A stretch of 64,000 nt of DNA from Caulobacter sp. 602-2. GTDB lineage: Bacteria > Pseudomonadota > Alphaproteobacteria > Caulobacterales > Caulobacteraceae. A program made the position numbers and the translations under genes. Numbering within the stretch: position 1 is the stretch's first letter; every line of letters begins with the position of its first letter. The stretch spans positions 1-64,000 of the forward strand of contig NZ_JAAKGT010000017.1 in assembly GCF_011043625.1 (NCBI RefSeq). Direction: 5' to 3'. Below, in pieces: positions 1 to 8,122 of this stretch. Below the pieces are notes generated by a model, which worked only from the letters and a program-made list of their open reading frames with translations, was not told the DNA's origin and did not search any database.

Positions 1-112
1 GAAGGGGGAGGTGGCCCAGAGGGCCGGAGGGGGAAGCGGCTGCTGAGCCGCCGCTGTCACTTCCCCCTCAGTCGCTCCGCGACAGCTCCCCCTTCAGGGG
101 GAGCATCTTCCT
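1..112. repeat. Intergenic palindromic repeat, family 1, copy 1
   Basis: This G/C-block repeat is built from GGGGGAGGTGGCCC...GGGCCGGAGGGGGAAG followed by CTTCCCCCTCAGTCGC...GCGACAGCTCCCCC, so it can fold into nested hairpins. Near-identical copies lie at 24971-25092 and, inverted, at 28801-28906, 30341-30459 and 47140-47241. It may extend beyond the left edge of the window. All copies sit between genes. Confidence 0.85.
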
Positions 113-695
113 ACTTCAGCTGCGACGGGTCGTAGTTCGGGCCGAAGTCCAGAACGAACAGCGGGCCCAGCACCACGGTCTGCTTGCTCGAACCCAGGTG
201 CAGCGAGACCGCCGCCCCGCCCTTGTCGGCGTCCATCGTGGCGCGGCCGCTGACGCTGTAGATCTTCCATTCGGCGCTATCGACCTTGATCGCCCCGCCC
301 TCGACGATGCCGCCCCACGGCTCGGCCGACTGCTGGACGCGGACATTGGCGACGGTGGCGGCCGCAGCGCCGCCTTCGACGGGCTCGGCCTTGGCCCAGA
401 AGGCCACGGTGATGACGTCGCCCTTGGTGATCTTGCCGTTCACCGCCTGGCTGCCCGAGACCCGCCAGGCCGCCGCCGGATCGGGCGCGCCCACCACCAC
501 CCGCACCCCGCCGCCGCCGACCACGGCCTTGTCCTTGACGTAGGCGTTGGTCTGGCCGGGACCGTAGACGTTCCAGGCCGTCGACGGCTTGTTGATGGCG
601 TACTTCATGATTCCCTCGTCGGCCGCCGTGGCGACCGGCGCGGACAGCGACAGGGCGAGCGCCGCGACGGCGGCCCCGAGAATCGTCTTCTTCAT
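111..695 (-). CDS. Small exported protein with carbohydrate-binding-like beta fold
   Basis: The 194-residue product starts with a clear Sec signal peptide (MKKTILGAAVAALALSLSAPVATA, cleavage near residue 24), so it should be periplasmic or secreted. The mature part alternates short beta-like stretches and contains GDVITVAFWAKAEP and a terminal VVLGPLFVLDFG. This pattern resembles CBM4/9-like or galactose-binding-like jelly-roll domains that occur alone. No catalytic motif is visible. The ATG is preceded by a strong AGGGGGAAG ribosome site. It is divergent from the aminotransferase gene across about 290 bases. The fold assignment is an inference from pattern only. Confidence 0.8.
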   Translation of the reverse strand: MKKTILGAAVAALALSLSAPVATAADEGIMKYAINKPSTAWNVYGPGQTNAYVKDKAVVGGGGVRVVVGAPDPAAAWRVSGSQAVNGKITKGDVITVAFWAKAEPVEGGAAAATVANVRVQQSAEPWGGIVEGGAIKVDSAEWKIYSVSGRATMDADKGGAAVSLHLGSSKQTVVLGPLFVLDFGPNYDPSQLK

Positions 696-982
696 GTGGC
701 TTCCCCCTTCCGAAAGGCATGATCTTGCTCGCCCGCGCGATGCGGACGAACGGCCGTCTCCTTCCCTGGAGGATTGTCGAAAATGCTCCGACCACGTCCC
801 CCGACGCGGGGTTCCGTCGTGCGCGCGACGGAACCTTGTTCTTCAATGGTAGCGGTAGCGCGAGCGACACATCCTGGCAAGAAGCCGCGCTTTCCGGCCG
901 CTCCCGCGTTGCGCCGCGAGGGGGTCGGGCGTAAAGACCGCCGCAATCCTGAAACCGGTCCTTTCCAGGGGAGTCCAAGACA

Positions 983-2185
983 ATGTCGCTCGAGTCCGCC
1001 GCCCTGCGGCGCATCGCACCGTCGGCCACCATCGCCATCAGCGCCAAGGCGCGCGCGCTGAAAGCCTCCGGTCGCGACGTGATCGCCCTTTCGGCCGGCG
1101 AACCGGACTTCGACACCCCAGACAACATCAAGGACGCCGCGATCGCCGCCATCAAGGCCGGCAAGACCAAGTACACCGACCCCGACGGCATGCCCGAGCT
1201 GAAGGCCGCCATCTGCGCCAAGTTCAAGCGCGAGAACGGACTGGAGTACAAGCCGAGCCAGGTGCACGTCGCACCGGGCGGCAAGCCGGTGATCTACAAC
1301 GCCTTCGTCGCCACCCTGAACCCCGGCGACGAGGTGATCATCCCCGCGCCGTACTGGGTGTCGTACCCTGACATGACCCTGCTGGCCGGCGGCACGCCCG
1401 TGTCGGTCGAGACCACCGCCGAAAGCGGCTTCAAGATCACGCCGCAAGCGCTGGAAGCGGCGATCACGCCCAAGTCCAAGTGGCTGATCATCAACAGCCC
1501 GTCCAACCCCTCGGGCGGCGCCTATACCCGCGCCGAACTGCAGGCCATCGCCGACGTGCTGCTCAAGCACCCGCACGTCTGGGTGCTGACCGACGACATG
1601 TACGAGCACCTGGTGTTCGACGACTTTGAATTCACCACCATCGCCCAGGTCGAGCCCAAGCTCTATGACCGCACCCTGACGATGAACGGCGTCTCGAAGG
1701 GCTATTCGATGACCGGTTGGCGCATCGGCTACGCCGCGGGTCCCGAAGCGCTGATCAAGGCCATGGGCAAGATGATCAGCCAGACGACCTCGAACCCCTG
1801 CTCGATCAGCCAGTGGGCGGCGCTGGAAGCCCTCAACGGCCCGCAGGACTTCATCAAGCCGAACGCCAAGCTGTTCCAGGAACGCCGCGACCTCGTCGTG
1901 TCGATGCTGAACCAGGCCACCGGCCTGCACTGCCCGACCCCGGAAGGCGCGTTCTACGTCTATCCCTCGTGCGCCGGCCTGATCGGCAAGACCGCCCCCT
2001 CGGGCAAGGTCATCGAAAGCGACGAAGACTTCGCCGTCGAACTGCTGGAGACCGAGGGCGTGGCCGTGGTGCACGGCGCGGCGTTCGGCCTGTCGCCGTT
2101 CTTCCGTATCAGCTACGCCACCAGCAACGACGTGCTGGAAGACGCCTGCGCCCGCATCCAGCGCTTCTGCGCCAACGTGAAGTAG
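983..2185 (+). CDS. aspC: Aspartate aminotransferase (class I, PLP-dependent)
   Basis: This 400-residue cytoplasmic enzyme is a fold-type I aminotransferase that exchanges the amino group between aspartate and 2-oxoglutarate; some relatives also accept prephenate. The N-terminus carries SAGEPDFDTPDNI, typical of the class Ib/1-beta group. NSPSNPSGG binds the cofactor phosphate region, TDDMYEHL follows, and SKGYSMTGWRIGY holds the Schiff-base lysine (Lys239). Length matches the family. The ATG lies 10 bases after GGGGAG. A hairpin followed by a T-run at 2229-2262 ends the unit, so it appears monocistronic. Confidence 0.93.
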   Translation: MSLESAALRRIAPSATIAISAKARALKASGRDVIALSAGEPDFDTPDNIKDAAIAAIKAGKTKYTDPDGMPELKAAICAKFKRENGLEYKPSQVHVAPGGKPVIYNAFVATLNPGDEVIIPAPYWVSYPDMTLLAGGTPVSVETTAESGFKITPQALEAAITPKSKWLIINSPSNPSGGAYTRAELQAIADVLLKHPHVWVLTDDMYEHLVFDDFEFTTIAQVEPKLYDRTLTMNGVSKGYSMTGWRIGYAAGPEALIKAMGKMISQTTSNPCSISQWAALEALNGPQDFIKPNAKLFQERRDLVVSMLNQATGLHCPTPEGAFYVYPSCAGLIGKTAPSGKVIESDEDFAVELLETEGVAVVHGAAFGLSPFFRISYATSNDVLEDACARIQRFCANVK

Positions 2186-2228
2186 GCGCTGGTTTGAGCG
2201 CTAGATTGTGGATCTAGTGGTGTAATCG

Positions 2229-2262
2229 AAGGGGGATCAGCCAGCGGCTGGTCCCCCTTTTT
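2229..2262 (+). terminator. Rho-independent terminator after aspC
   Basis: A GGGGGATCAGCC / GGCTGGTCCCCC stem with a 3-base loop is followed by TTTTTCG, about 45 bases after the aminotransferase stop. Confidence 0.8.
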
Positions 2263-2275
2263 CGTTTGAAAGGCC

Positions 2276-2382
2276 TTGCGTCCTTCGAGGCCCGCTGCGC
2301 GGGCGCCTCAGGATGAGGTTCTCCTTTGCACTGAGGTCCTCATCCTGAGGTGCGAGGCGAAGCCGAGCCTCGAAGGACGCAA
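2276..2382. repeat. Intergenic inverted repeat, family 2
   Basis: The outer arms TTGCGTCCTTCGAGGC and GCCTCGAAGGACGCAA are exact reverse complements, and an inner pair CCTCAGGATGAGG / CCTCATCCTGAGG lies within them. The whole element can fold into one long hairpin. It lies between the aspC terminator and the convergent DUF2171 gene. Confidence 0.85.
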
Positions 2383-2388
2383 CGACCC

Positions 2389-2625
2389 TCAGTGCTTCTC
2401 GCGCCAGCCGGCCTTGGCGTCTTCCTGGGTCATGCTCAGGTGCACCGCGTCGTCGTCGACATAGTCGACCCACGACAGCGGGATCATGTGGTGCTTGAGG
2501 CCGGAACCGAGATCCAGCTTGGCCAGCTCGATCTCCGTGCCGACCACGTGGTCGACCCGTCCGACATGCTTGCCGTCGGAACCGACCACCTCAAGATGCT
2601 CGCGAATTAGAGATGCATCCATCAT
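2389..2625 (-). CDS. DUF2171 (PRC-barrel-like) small protein
   Basis: The 78-residue protein begins MMDASLIREHLEVVGSDGKHVG, and the pattern VGxVDHVVGTEIELAKLD...HHMIPLSWVDYVDDDAVHL is characteristic of DUF2171, a small PRC-barrel-like family found across alphaproteobacteria. Molecular function is unknown. Two consecutive ATG codons (2625 and 2622) follow a GGAGGA ribosome site; the first is chosen for spacing. It is convergent with aspC and divergent from the GST gene. Confidence 0.85.
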   Translation of the reverse strand: MMDASLIREHLEVVGSDGKHVGRVDHVVGTEIELAKLDLGSGLKHHMIPLSWVDYVDDDAVHLSMTQEDAKAGWREKH

Positions 2626-2779
2626 CGGACATGTCCTCCCGTCGGCGCCGTCTCCACGGCGGCGCCATGGCTCTTCAAACGGCTGTGGGCGACCATTGGT
2701 TTCCCGATTGCCGAGCCCTCGCGTTCGCCTTACGTTCGCCGCCAAGACCCGCAGGCCAGACGGTTCACGGAGACGCCCG

Positions 2780-3367
2780 ATGCTCACCCTCTTTCACGCC
2801 CCGCGATCGCGCTCGACGCGCTTCCTCTGGCTGCTGGAGGAACTGGGCGCGCCCTACCGCATCGAGAAGGTGGACATCTTCCGCAGCATGAGCGGCACGG
2901 GCGCGCGCGACCCGCGCAATCCCCACCCGCACGGCCAGGTGCCGGCCCTGCTCGACGACGGCGTGCTGATCACCGAAAGCGCCGCCATCGCCCTGTACCT
3001 GACCGACAAGTTCCCGACCGCGGGCCTTGGTCCGATGATCAGCGACCCGCACCGCGGCCCCTATCTCGGCTGGCTGGCCTACTACGCCGGCGTGCTGGAG
3101 CCGGCCGTGACCAATCTCTGGAAGCAGCGTCAGGACGACCAGGACAAGGCCCAGTACCAGGCGCTGGACGAGCGCCTGCGCACGACGCTGGAAAAGCAGC
3201 CCTGGCTGCTGGGCGAGCAGTTCTCGGCGGCCGACATCCTGTTCGTCAGCCTGCTGCAGTTCGCCCGTCAGATGCTGCCGCCCCATGCGGTGTATGACGA
3301 CTGGCTGGCCCGCGCCAACGCCCGCCCCGCCCTCGCCCGGGCGCTCGCCAAGGACGACCTGTCTTGA
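2780..3367 (+). CDS. Glutathione S-transferase family protein
   Basis: This 195-residue protein has the two-domain GST layout. A thioredoxin-like N-terminal half begins LFHAPRSRSTRFLWLLEELG, with DDGVLITESAAIALYL as the glutathione gamma-glutamyl site. An all-helical C-terminal half contains PWLLGEQFSAADILFV, the conserved N-capping/hydrophobic-staple region. It probably conjugates or reduces electrophiles with glutathione in the cytoplasm. The ATG is chosen because the domain starts at once. Its stop overlaps the TTG start of the next gene by 4 bases (TTGA), indicating translational coupling. Confidence 0.9.
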   Translation: MLTLFHAPRSRSTRFLWLLEELGAPYRIEKVDIFRSMSGTGARDPRNPHPHGQVPALLDDGVLITESAAIALYLTDKFPTAGLGPMISDPHRGPYLGWLAYYAGVLEPAVTNLWKQRQDDQDKAQYQALDERLRTTLEKQPWLLGEQFSAADILFVSLLQFARQMLPPHAVYDDWLARANARPALARALAKDDLS

Positions 3368-4296
3368 GAAAAGCCGCCCTCGCCGCCCTTTCCCTGCTGG
3401 CGACCGCGACGCCGGCCCTGGCCGGCCGCATCGACGCCGCGCTCAGCGACGACGCCATCACCATCACCGAGGACGGCAAGACGGTGCTGGTCTATCGGAC
3501 CAAGCCGCTGGATCCGGCCAGGGAGCCGGGCCGCTCCAACTACGTCCATCCACTGTACGCGCCGGACGGAACGGTGCTGACCGAGGATCGCCCGGCCGAC
3601 CACCTGCACCAGCGGGGCGCCTTCTGGAGCTGGCACCAGGTGCTGGTCGACGGCAAGAGCATCGGCGACGGCTGGTTCATGCAGGGCCTGTCCTTCAACA
3701 TCCACGATCGCGGCTTCGAAGGCGACGCGGCCGGGCGCGGCAAGCTGACGGTCAAGGCCGACTGGCTGGTCAATTCCGGGCCCGAGGTGGTCTACGCCGC
3801 CACCGAGACGACCTCGGTGCTCATCCATCCGCTGAAAGGCGGCGCGCGGCGGATCGAGTTCGACACCGTCATCACCGCCCGCACCGACAGCCTGGCCCTG
3901 GGCGGCAGCAACGACGTCAAGGGATACGGCGGCTTCTCGATCCGCCTGGTGCGTCCCGACGCCATGGTGTTCGGCTCGGGCGGCAAGCAGGTCAGGCCCC
4001 AGAACGAGCCGGTCGAGGCCGGCAAGGCCATGGGCTTCGCCTGGTCTTCGACTTCGGGCGTGCCGGCCTGGACCGTGGGCCTGAGCTGCAAGGCCAATGG
4101 CAAGCCGGTCACCCGCTGGATCCTGCGCAACGAGCTCTCGATGCAGAACTGCGTCTTCCCCGGCCGCGCGCCCTATGTGATCAAGAAGGGTGAAAGCCTG
4201 CGCCTGCAGGAAACCCTCGTCATCCGCCCGGCCAGCAAGCGCACGCCCGCTCCAGCCGCCGCCAAACCCCAGCCCCAACCCCAACCCAAGACCTGA
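3364..4296 (+). CDS. Exported DUF6807 (PmoA-like) family protein
   Basis: The 310-residue protein starts with a TTG codon overlapping the GST stop and carries a signal peptide (RKAALAALSLLATATPALAG). The HPLYAPDGTVLTEDRPADHLHQRGAFWSWHQ region, cut here into its His-rich core DHLHQRG, matches what I recall of the DUF6807 family, often annotated as methane oxygenase PmoA. That name is misleading, since the family is typical of sugar-utilisation loci and has no monooxygenase features. The C-terminus is a Pro/Gln-rich tail. The periplasmic substrate is unknown. Confidence 0.8.
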   Translation: MRKAALAALSLLATATPALAGRIDAALSDDAITITEDGKTVLVYRTKPLDPAREPGRSNYVHPLYAPDGTVLTEDRPADHLHQRGAFWSWHQVLVDGKSIGDGWFMQGLSFNIHDRGFEGDAAGRGKLTVKADWLVNSGPEVVYAATETTSVLIHPLKGGARRIEFDTVITARTDSLALGGSNDVKGYGGFSIRLVRPDAMVFGSGGKQVRPQNEPVEAGKAMGFAWSSTSGVPAWTVGLSCKANGKPVTRWILRNELSMQNCVFPGRAPYVIKKGESLRLQETLVIRPASKRTPAPAAAKPQPQPQPKT

Positions 4297-4306
4297 AGAC
4301 CCGACC

Positions 4307-4483
4307 ATGGCCGAGATCCTCAACCTCAACCGCGCCCGCAAGGCCAAGGCCAAGACCGACGCCAAGCAGACGGCCGTCGAGAACCGCGCCCGCTTCGGCC
4401 GCACCAAGGCCGAAAAGACCCTGGACGCCGCTCGCGCCGAGAAGCTTTCGCGGGCCCTCGACGGCGCCAAGCGCGAGGACTGA
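4307..4483 (+). CDS. DUF4169 small basic protein
   Basis: The 58-residue, Lys/Arg/Ala-rich protein MAEILNLNRARKAKAK... with FGRTKAEK is typical of DUF4169, a short alphaproteobacterial family of unknown role. It is almost entirely predicted helix with strong positive charge, so nucleic-acid or ribosome binding is conceivable but unproven. It lies 10 bases after the DUF6807 gene, and its TGA stop directly abuts the TTG start of the next gene. Confidence 0.85.
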   Translation: MAEILNLNRARKAKAKTDAKQTAVENRARFGRTKAEKTLDAARAEKLSRALDGAKRED

Positions 4484-5035
4484 TTGCCCCGCTCCCCCTG
4501 GCCGTTCCAGGCCCTGGCCTTCCGCTTCGCGCCGGTGCTCGTCACCGTCATCGCCTGGAATGCGATCTGGGATTGGGCGACGCCGGGCGATCCGGCCTGG
4601 ACGCCGCCACCCCGCGAACGGACGGTCCTGACCATCGGCGTCTTCAAGACCGCCACCGATGCTCCCAGGGGCGACGGCTACGCGTTCGAGACGATCGATG
4701 GACGCCGCCTGCAGTTGCGCTGTCGGCCGGTAGGCGCGGCCGCCGACGATTGCCTGAGCGGCGGCGGAAAGGTCGGCGACCATTCGGGCCGCTACGCCAC
4801 GGTGCGTTACTATGCGTGGATCGAGGGCCGGGGCGCCGCGCCCAGGCTTGTCCTGCTCGGCGCGAAGTCCGGTTCGGACTGGCTGCTGCGCACCCAAGAC
4901 CAGAAGGCCAGACTGACCGCGCTGGGCGAGGCGGAACGGCGGCGCAAGGCCCATTGGCGCACGGCGATTTCGGCCGCTCTGACCCTGGCGGCCGGCTTCA
5001 TCGGCCTTCTGCTCTATCGCCGCCAGCAGCGCTGA
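4484..5035 (+). CDS. Hypothetical membrane protein with two TM segments
   Basis: The 183-residue protein starts at a TTG immediately after the DUF4169 stop. It has one N-terminal hydrophobic segment (FRFAPVLVTVIAWNAIW) and one C-terminal segment (ISAALTLAAGFIGLLLY) flanking a soluble, probably periplasmic, domain of about 110 residues containing two cysteines (LRCRPVG and DDCLSGG) that could form a disulfide. I do not recognise the family. It is the last gene of the run that begins with the GST gene. Confidence 0.72.
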   Translation: MPRSPWPFQALAFRFAPVLVTVIAWNAIWDWATPGDPAWTPPPRERTVLTIGVFKTATDAPRGDGYAFETIDGRRLQLRCRPVGAAADDCLSGGGKVGDHSGRYATVRYYAWIEGRGAAPRLVLLGAKSGSDWLLRTQDQKARLTALGEAERRRKAHWRTAISAALTLAAGFIGLLLYRRQQR

Positions 5036-5044
5036 CGTCGCGGC

Positions 5045-5209
5045 TCATCGCGGCGCCAGGTAGCGCGCGCCCTTGGGCAGGCTGTCGCAGCAGCCGACCA
5101 CAGGCGGGGTCGGGACCTCGCCCATCCGCTTCCAGGCGGCGAGCAGGCGCTCGATCGCCCACACCCAGCCAAACGTAGTTTCCTTATGGGTCTTGTGGAA
5201 CTCTTCCAT
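5045..5209 (-). CDS. Small protein of 54 residues, unknown function
   Basis: The open frame reads MEEFHKTHKETTFGWVWAIE and ends KGARYLAPR. The ATG is preceded by AGGAGA at ideal spacing, which is the main reason to accept so short a gene. The middle contains an amphipathic helix with several Trp (FGWVWAIERLLAAWKRMG) and an adjacent Cys pair (VVGCCDSLPKG). It is divergent from the GcvA-like LysR gene, which could regulate it. I do not recognise the family. Confidence 0.6.
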   Translation of the reverse strand: MEEFHKTHKETTFGWVWAIERLLAAWKRMGEVPTPPVVGCCDSLPKGARYLAPR

Positions 5210-5304
5210 GGCCGCATCTCCTGTTCCCCGGCGACACAGGGAAGATCGGCTTGATCGACGCCCGCGACAAACGCGGTTCGTTGAGCTATGGATAAGCCAA
5301 CCTT

Positions 5305-6237
5305 ATGGCTGACATCCTCGCTTCATATCCGCTGGGCGCCATCCGCGTCTTCGAGGCCGCCGCCCGGCTGAAGAGCTTCACGCGCGCCGCCGACGAGCTG
5401 GGCGTCACCCAGGCGGCCGTCAGCTGGCAGGTGAAGGGCCTGGAGCAGCGGCTTGGCCAGCCGCTGTTCCTGCGCAAGGTGCGCGAGGTCGACCTGACCC
5501 CGGCGGGCGAGCGCCTGGCCCGCGCCGCCACCGAGTCCATGAGCCTGCTGCGGGCGGCGCTGTCGGACCTGGTCGAGGCCGACCAGGGCGTGCTGGCGAT
5601 CACCACCATGCAGAGCCTGGCCAACCACTGGCTGGCCGCGCGCCTTGGCGCCTTCCAGCTGGCCCATCCGAAGATCGCCGTGCGGCTGGAGGGCAGCCAC
5701 GTCCTGCGCGACCTTGGTCGTGGCGAGGCGGACCTTGGACTGCGCGCGGGCAATGGCGCCTGGCCCGGCATGGTCGCCCACTTCCTGATGCCCTTCGTCC
5801 AGACCGCCCTGTGCTCGCCCGAGTTCCTGGCCCGGCATGGACCGTTCGAGCACCCGGCCGACCTGCTGGCCGCGCCGCGCATCGGCGCCGCCAGGGAGTG
5901 GGAGGTATGGTTCCGCGCCGCCGGCGTCGCACCGCCGCAGGGCCCCGAAGCCCCGCGCCTGGAGGCCGACGCCCAGTCGATCGAGGTGGCCTCGGCCCTC
6001 GCCAATCAAGGCCTGGCCGTCGGCTCGCCGATCTTCTTCGCCGCCGAGATCGCCTCCGGGCGGCTGGTGCAGCCGTTCGACATCTCGCCGCACTACGGCG
6101 GCGGCTACTGGCTGGTCTATCCGGAAGAGCGCCGTCGGGTGGGCAAGATCGTCGCCTTCCGCGACTGGATCCTCGAGGCCGTGGCCGCCGACCCGTCGAT
6201 CGCCCGCCATACGGCGGACGGCGAGCGGATCGGCTGA
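5305..6237 (+). CDS. LysR-family transcriptional regulator, GcvA-like
   Basis: The 310-residue protein has an N-terminal winged helix-turn-helix (AIRVFEAAARLKSFTRAADELGVTQAAVS, residues about 10-40). An effector-binding domain follows with VRLEGSHVLRDLGRGEADLGLRAG and SPIFFAAEIASGRLVQPF, as in the GcvA/AmpR-like branch. Such proteins bind short dyads upstream of a divergent or adjacent gene. Here the divergent neighbour is the 54-residue small gene. The ATG has only a weak ribosome site. The target and ligand cannot be told from sequence. Confidence 0.9.
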   Translation: MADILASYPLGAIRVFEAAARLKSFTRAADELGVTQAAVSWQVKGLEQRLGQPLFLRKVREVDLTPAGERLARAATESMSLLRAALSDLVEADQGVLAITTMQSLANHWLAARLGAFQLAHPKIAVRLEGSHVLRDLGRGEADLGLRAGNGAWPGMVAHFLMPFVQTALCSPEFLARHGPFEHPADLLAAPRIGAAREWEVWFRAAGVAPPQGPEAPRLEADAQSIEVASALANQGLAVGSPIFFAAEIASGRLVQPFDISPHYGGGYWLVYPEERRRVGKIVAFRDWILEAVAADPSIARHTADGERIG

Positions 6238-6241
6238 CCGG

Positions 6242-8050
6242 TCAGCCCGCCGAGGCCGTCTCGACCGTGCGCGGCGTGCGCTTGAGCACCAGCCGCAGGT
6301 CCAGGCGATCGTGCTTGAGGACCAGCGATCCGTCCTTGGCCACGCGATAGTCGAAGACCAGATCGGATTCCGGCAGGGCCAACTGATCCTCGTTGGCCTC
6401 GTAGTCCTCGGGCTCGTCGGCCGTGAAGGCGCCCCGCTTGCGGCGACTGACCACCAGCTCGTCGTCGCTGAAGCGCAGTTGATCACCGCGCCGCACGTCG
6501 ATCTGGCCGTCGCCGTCGATGCGCGCCACCGTCCACGAGCCCAGCAGGTTCACCGGTCCCTCGGCCCGGGCCTCGCCCGCATAGCCCGCCAGGAAGGCCG
6601 CCCGGGTCAGCATCTCGGCCACCAGCTTGCGCTCGGGCTCCAGGCGCGGATCGGCCTGGGCCTTCAGACGGCCGTCGAAGCCGCGCAGCACCTGATAGGT
6701 CCCTTCCTCGTCGCCGTCCCTGTGGTGCAGGGTGGCGGCGCGGTGCAGCGACTGGAACTCGTCGAGCAGCACATGGGCAAGCCGCAGCCCCTCGGACGCG
6801 TTGTCGGTCGGGGCGGCGACGGCCAGGATCTGGCGGGCCTCGGTTCCGTCAGCGGCGACGACATAGCGCAGATCGACGTCCAGCAGGCGCTCGCCCTTCG
6901 TCAGGACCGGCTCGGGCAGGAAGGCCGCGCCCTGGGCCTTGGCCAGAGACACGAACAGCCCGCCGCCCTCGGTGCTGAGGAAAGCCGTCGGTACGGTCAT
7001 CGACACCGCGCCGTCCGGGCCCGCCTTCAGCTCGTCGCCGGGAACGCCGTAGACGCCGCTGATCCGATAGCCCGGCCGCGCCTTGACCGTCAGGGTCAGG
7101 TCGTAGGCCAGTTCCGAGACCATGGTGTCGAGCTTGGCCGAGAACACGCTCTCGACGTCGGCCTTGTCGCGCAGGAAATAGAGATTGCCGCCGCGCACGC
7201 TGGAAACCTTGGTCGCCAGGGGCGCGTCGAACTGCGTGCCGACGCCGATGGTGGTCAGGCCCACGCCCTTGCGGGAGGCCTCCTTGGCCATGCCCATGAA
7301 GCTTTCGGCGTCGGTGCGGCCGACATTGGGCTGCTCGTCGGTGAACAGCATCACCCGCGTCACACCGTTGAAAGCGTCGCGGGTGGCGAAGGCGGTCTCG
7401 TAGCCGACCTTGAGGCCGGCCTCCATGTTGGTCGAACCGGCGCTCTCGATGGCGTCGATGGCCAGGCGGATGGCCGCTCGCTTGTCGCCGATCACGGTCG
7501 GCTCCAGGTGACGGTAGGAGCGGTCGCCATAGAGCACGATGCTCAGTTGGTCGCCGGGACGCAGCTGTTCCAGGATCTGGTGCAGGCTTTCGCGCACCCG
7601 CATCAGCGGCCCGCCCTGCATGGATCCCGACTTGTCGACCACGGCCACCAGGTTCAGCGGCGCGCGCTTCCAGGTCGCCGCGTCGATGCTGGAGTTGAAG
7701 CCCAGGCCCACCAGCATCTTGTCGGCCGGAGACAGCGGCAGTTCGGCCCGCATGGCCTCGCCTGTGAGGCACAGAACCCGGGCGCAAGCCTCCTTGCCGG
7801 GGATCTGCAGGTCGTAGCCGCCCATCAGGCCCTCGGGCGTCAGGGTGTCGGGCATGGGCATGCGGCTGGCCGCGGCCTCGCCGCGGAAGTGGTTGATGTC
7901 CTGGGCGCCGCCCTGCCGCACCCGCATGCTGGTGACGACCACCTCATGGACGTCCTGCTCGTCCTGCGGCGGCGGGGTCTGGGCGAAGGCCGGAGCGGAA
8001 ACCAGCGACAGCGCCAGGATGGAGGCGGCGGACCAAAGGCGACGCGACAT
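6242..8050 (-). CDS. Exported VWA-domain protein
   Basis: The 602-residue product has a signal peptide (cleavage near AFA-Q, residue 24) and a von Willebrand A domain with a complete metal-dependent adhesion site: DKSGS (Asp139, Ser141, Ser143), Thr207 in AGSTNMEAGL and Asp238 in FTDEQPN. This domain binds ligand through a divalent cation. The C-terminal 170 residues resemble the YfbK-type C-terminal region. Right after the signal peptide lies EVVVTSMRVRQ (36-46), which looks like the TonB box and start of a TonB-receptor plug. It is convergent with the LysR gene, 4 bases apart. Function in Caulobacter is unknown. Confidence 0.88.
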   Translation of the reverse strand: MSRRLWSAASILALSLVSAPAFAQTPPPQDEQDVHEVVVTSMRVRQGGAQDINHFRGEAAASRMPMPDTLTPEGLMGGYDLQIPGKEACARVLCLTGEAMRAELPLSPADKMLVGLGFNSSIDAATWKRAPLNLVAVVDKSGSMQGGPLMRVRESLHQILEQLRPGDQLSIVLYGDRSYRHLEPTVIGDKRAAIRLAIDAIESAGSTNMEAGLKVGYETAFATRDAFNGVTRVMLFTDEQPNVGRTDAESFMGMAKEASRKGVGLTTIGVGTQFDAPLATKVSSVRGGNLYFLRDKADVESVFSAKLDTMVSELAYDLTLTVKARPGYRISGVYGVPGDELKAGPDGAVSMTVPTAFLSTEGGGLFVSLAKAQGAAFLPEPVLTKGERLLDVDLRYVVAADGTEARQILAVAAPTDNASEGLRLAHVLLDEFQSLHRAATLHHRDGDEEGTYQVLRGFDGRLKAQADPRLEPERKLVAEMLTRAAFLAGYAGEARAEGPVNLLGSWTVARIDGDGQIDVRRGDQLRFSDDELVVSRRKRGAFTADEPEDYEANEDQLALPESDLVFDYRVAKDGSLVLKHDRLDLRLVLKRTPRTVETASAG

Positions 8051-8122
8051 CGAAACCTCCCGTTTTGATTGCAGGAAGGCTAACGCCGCGCGCTCAACGA
8101 GAACAAGCGAAATTGCTAAGGT

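Noticed and set aside
5837..8068. A 743-codon plus-strand frame opposite the VWA gene
   Set aside because: It lacks a ribosome site and domains, and is low-complexity Gln/His/Arg. It is explained as a shadow of the VWA coding frame.
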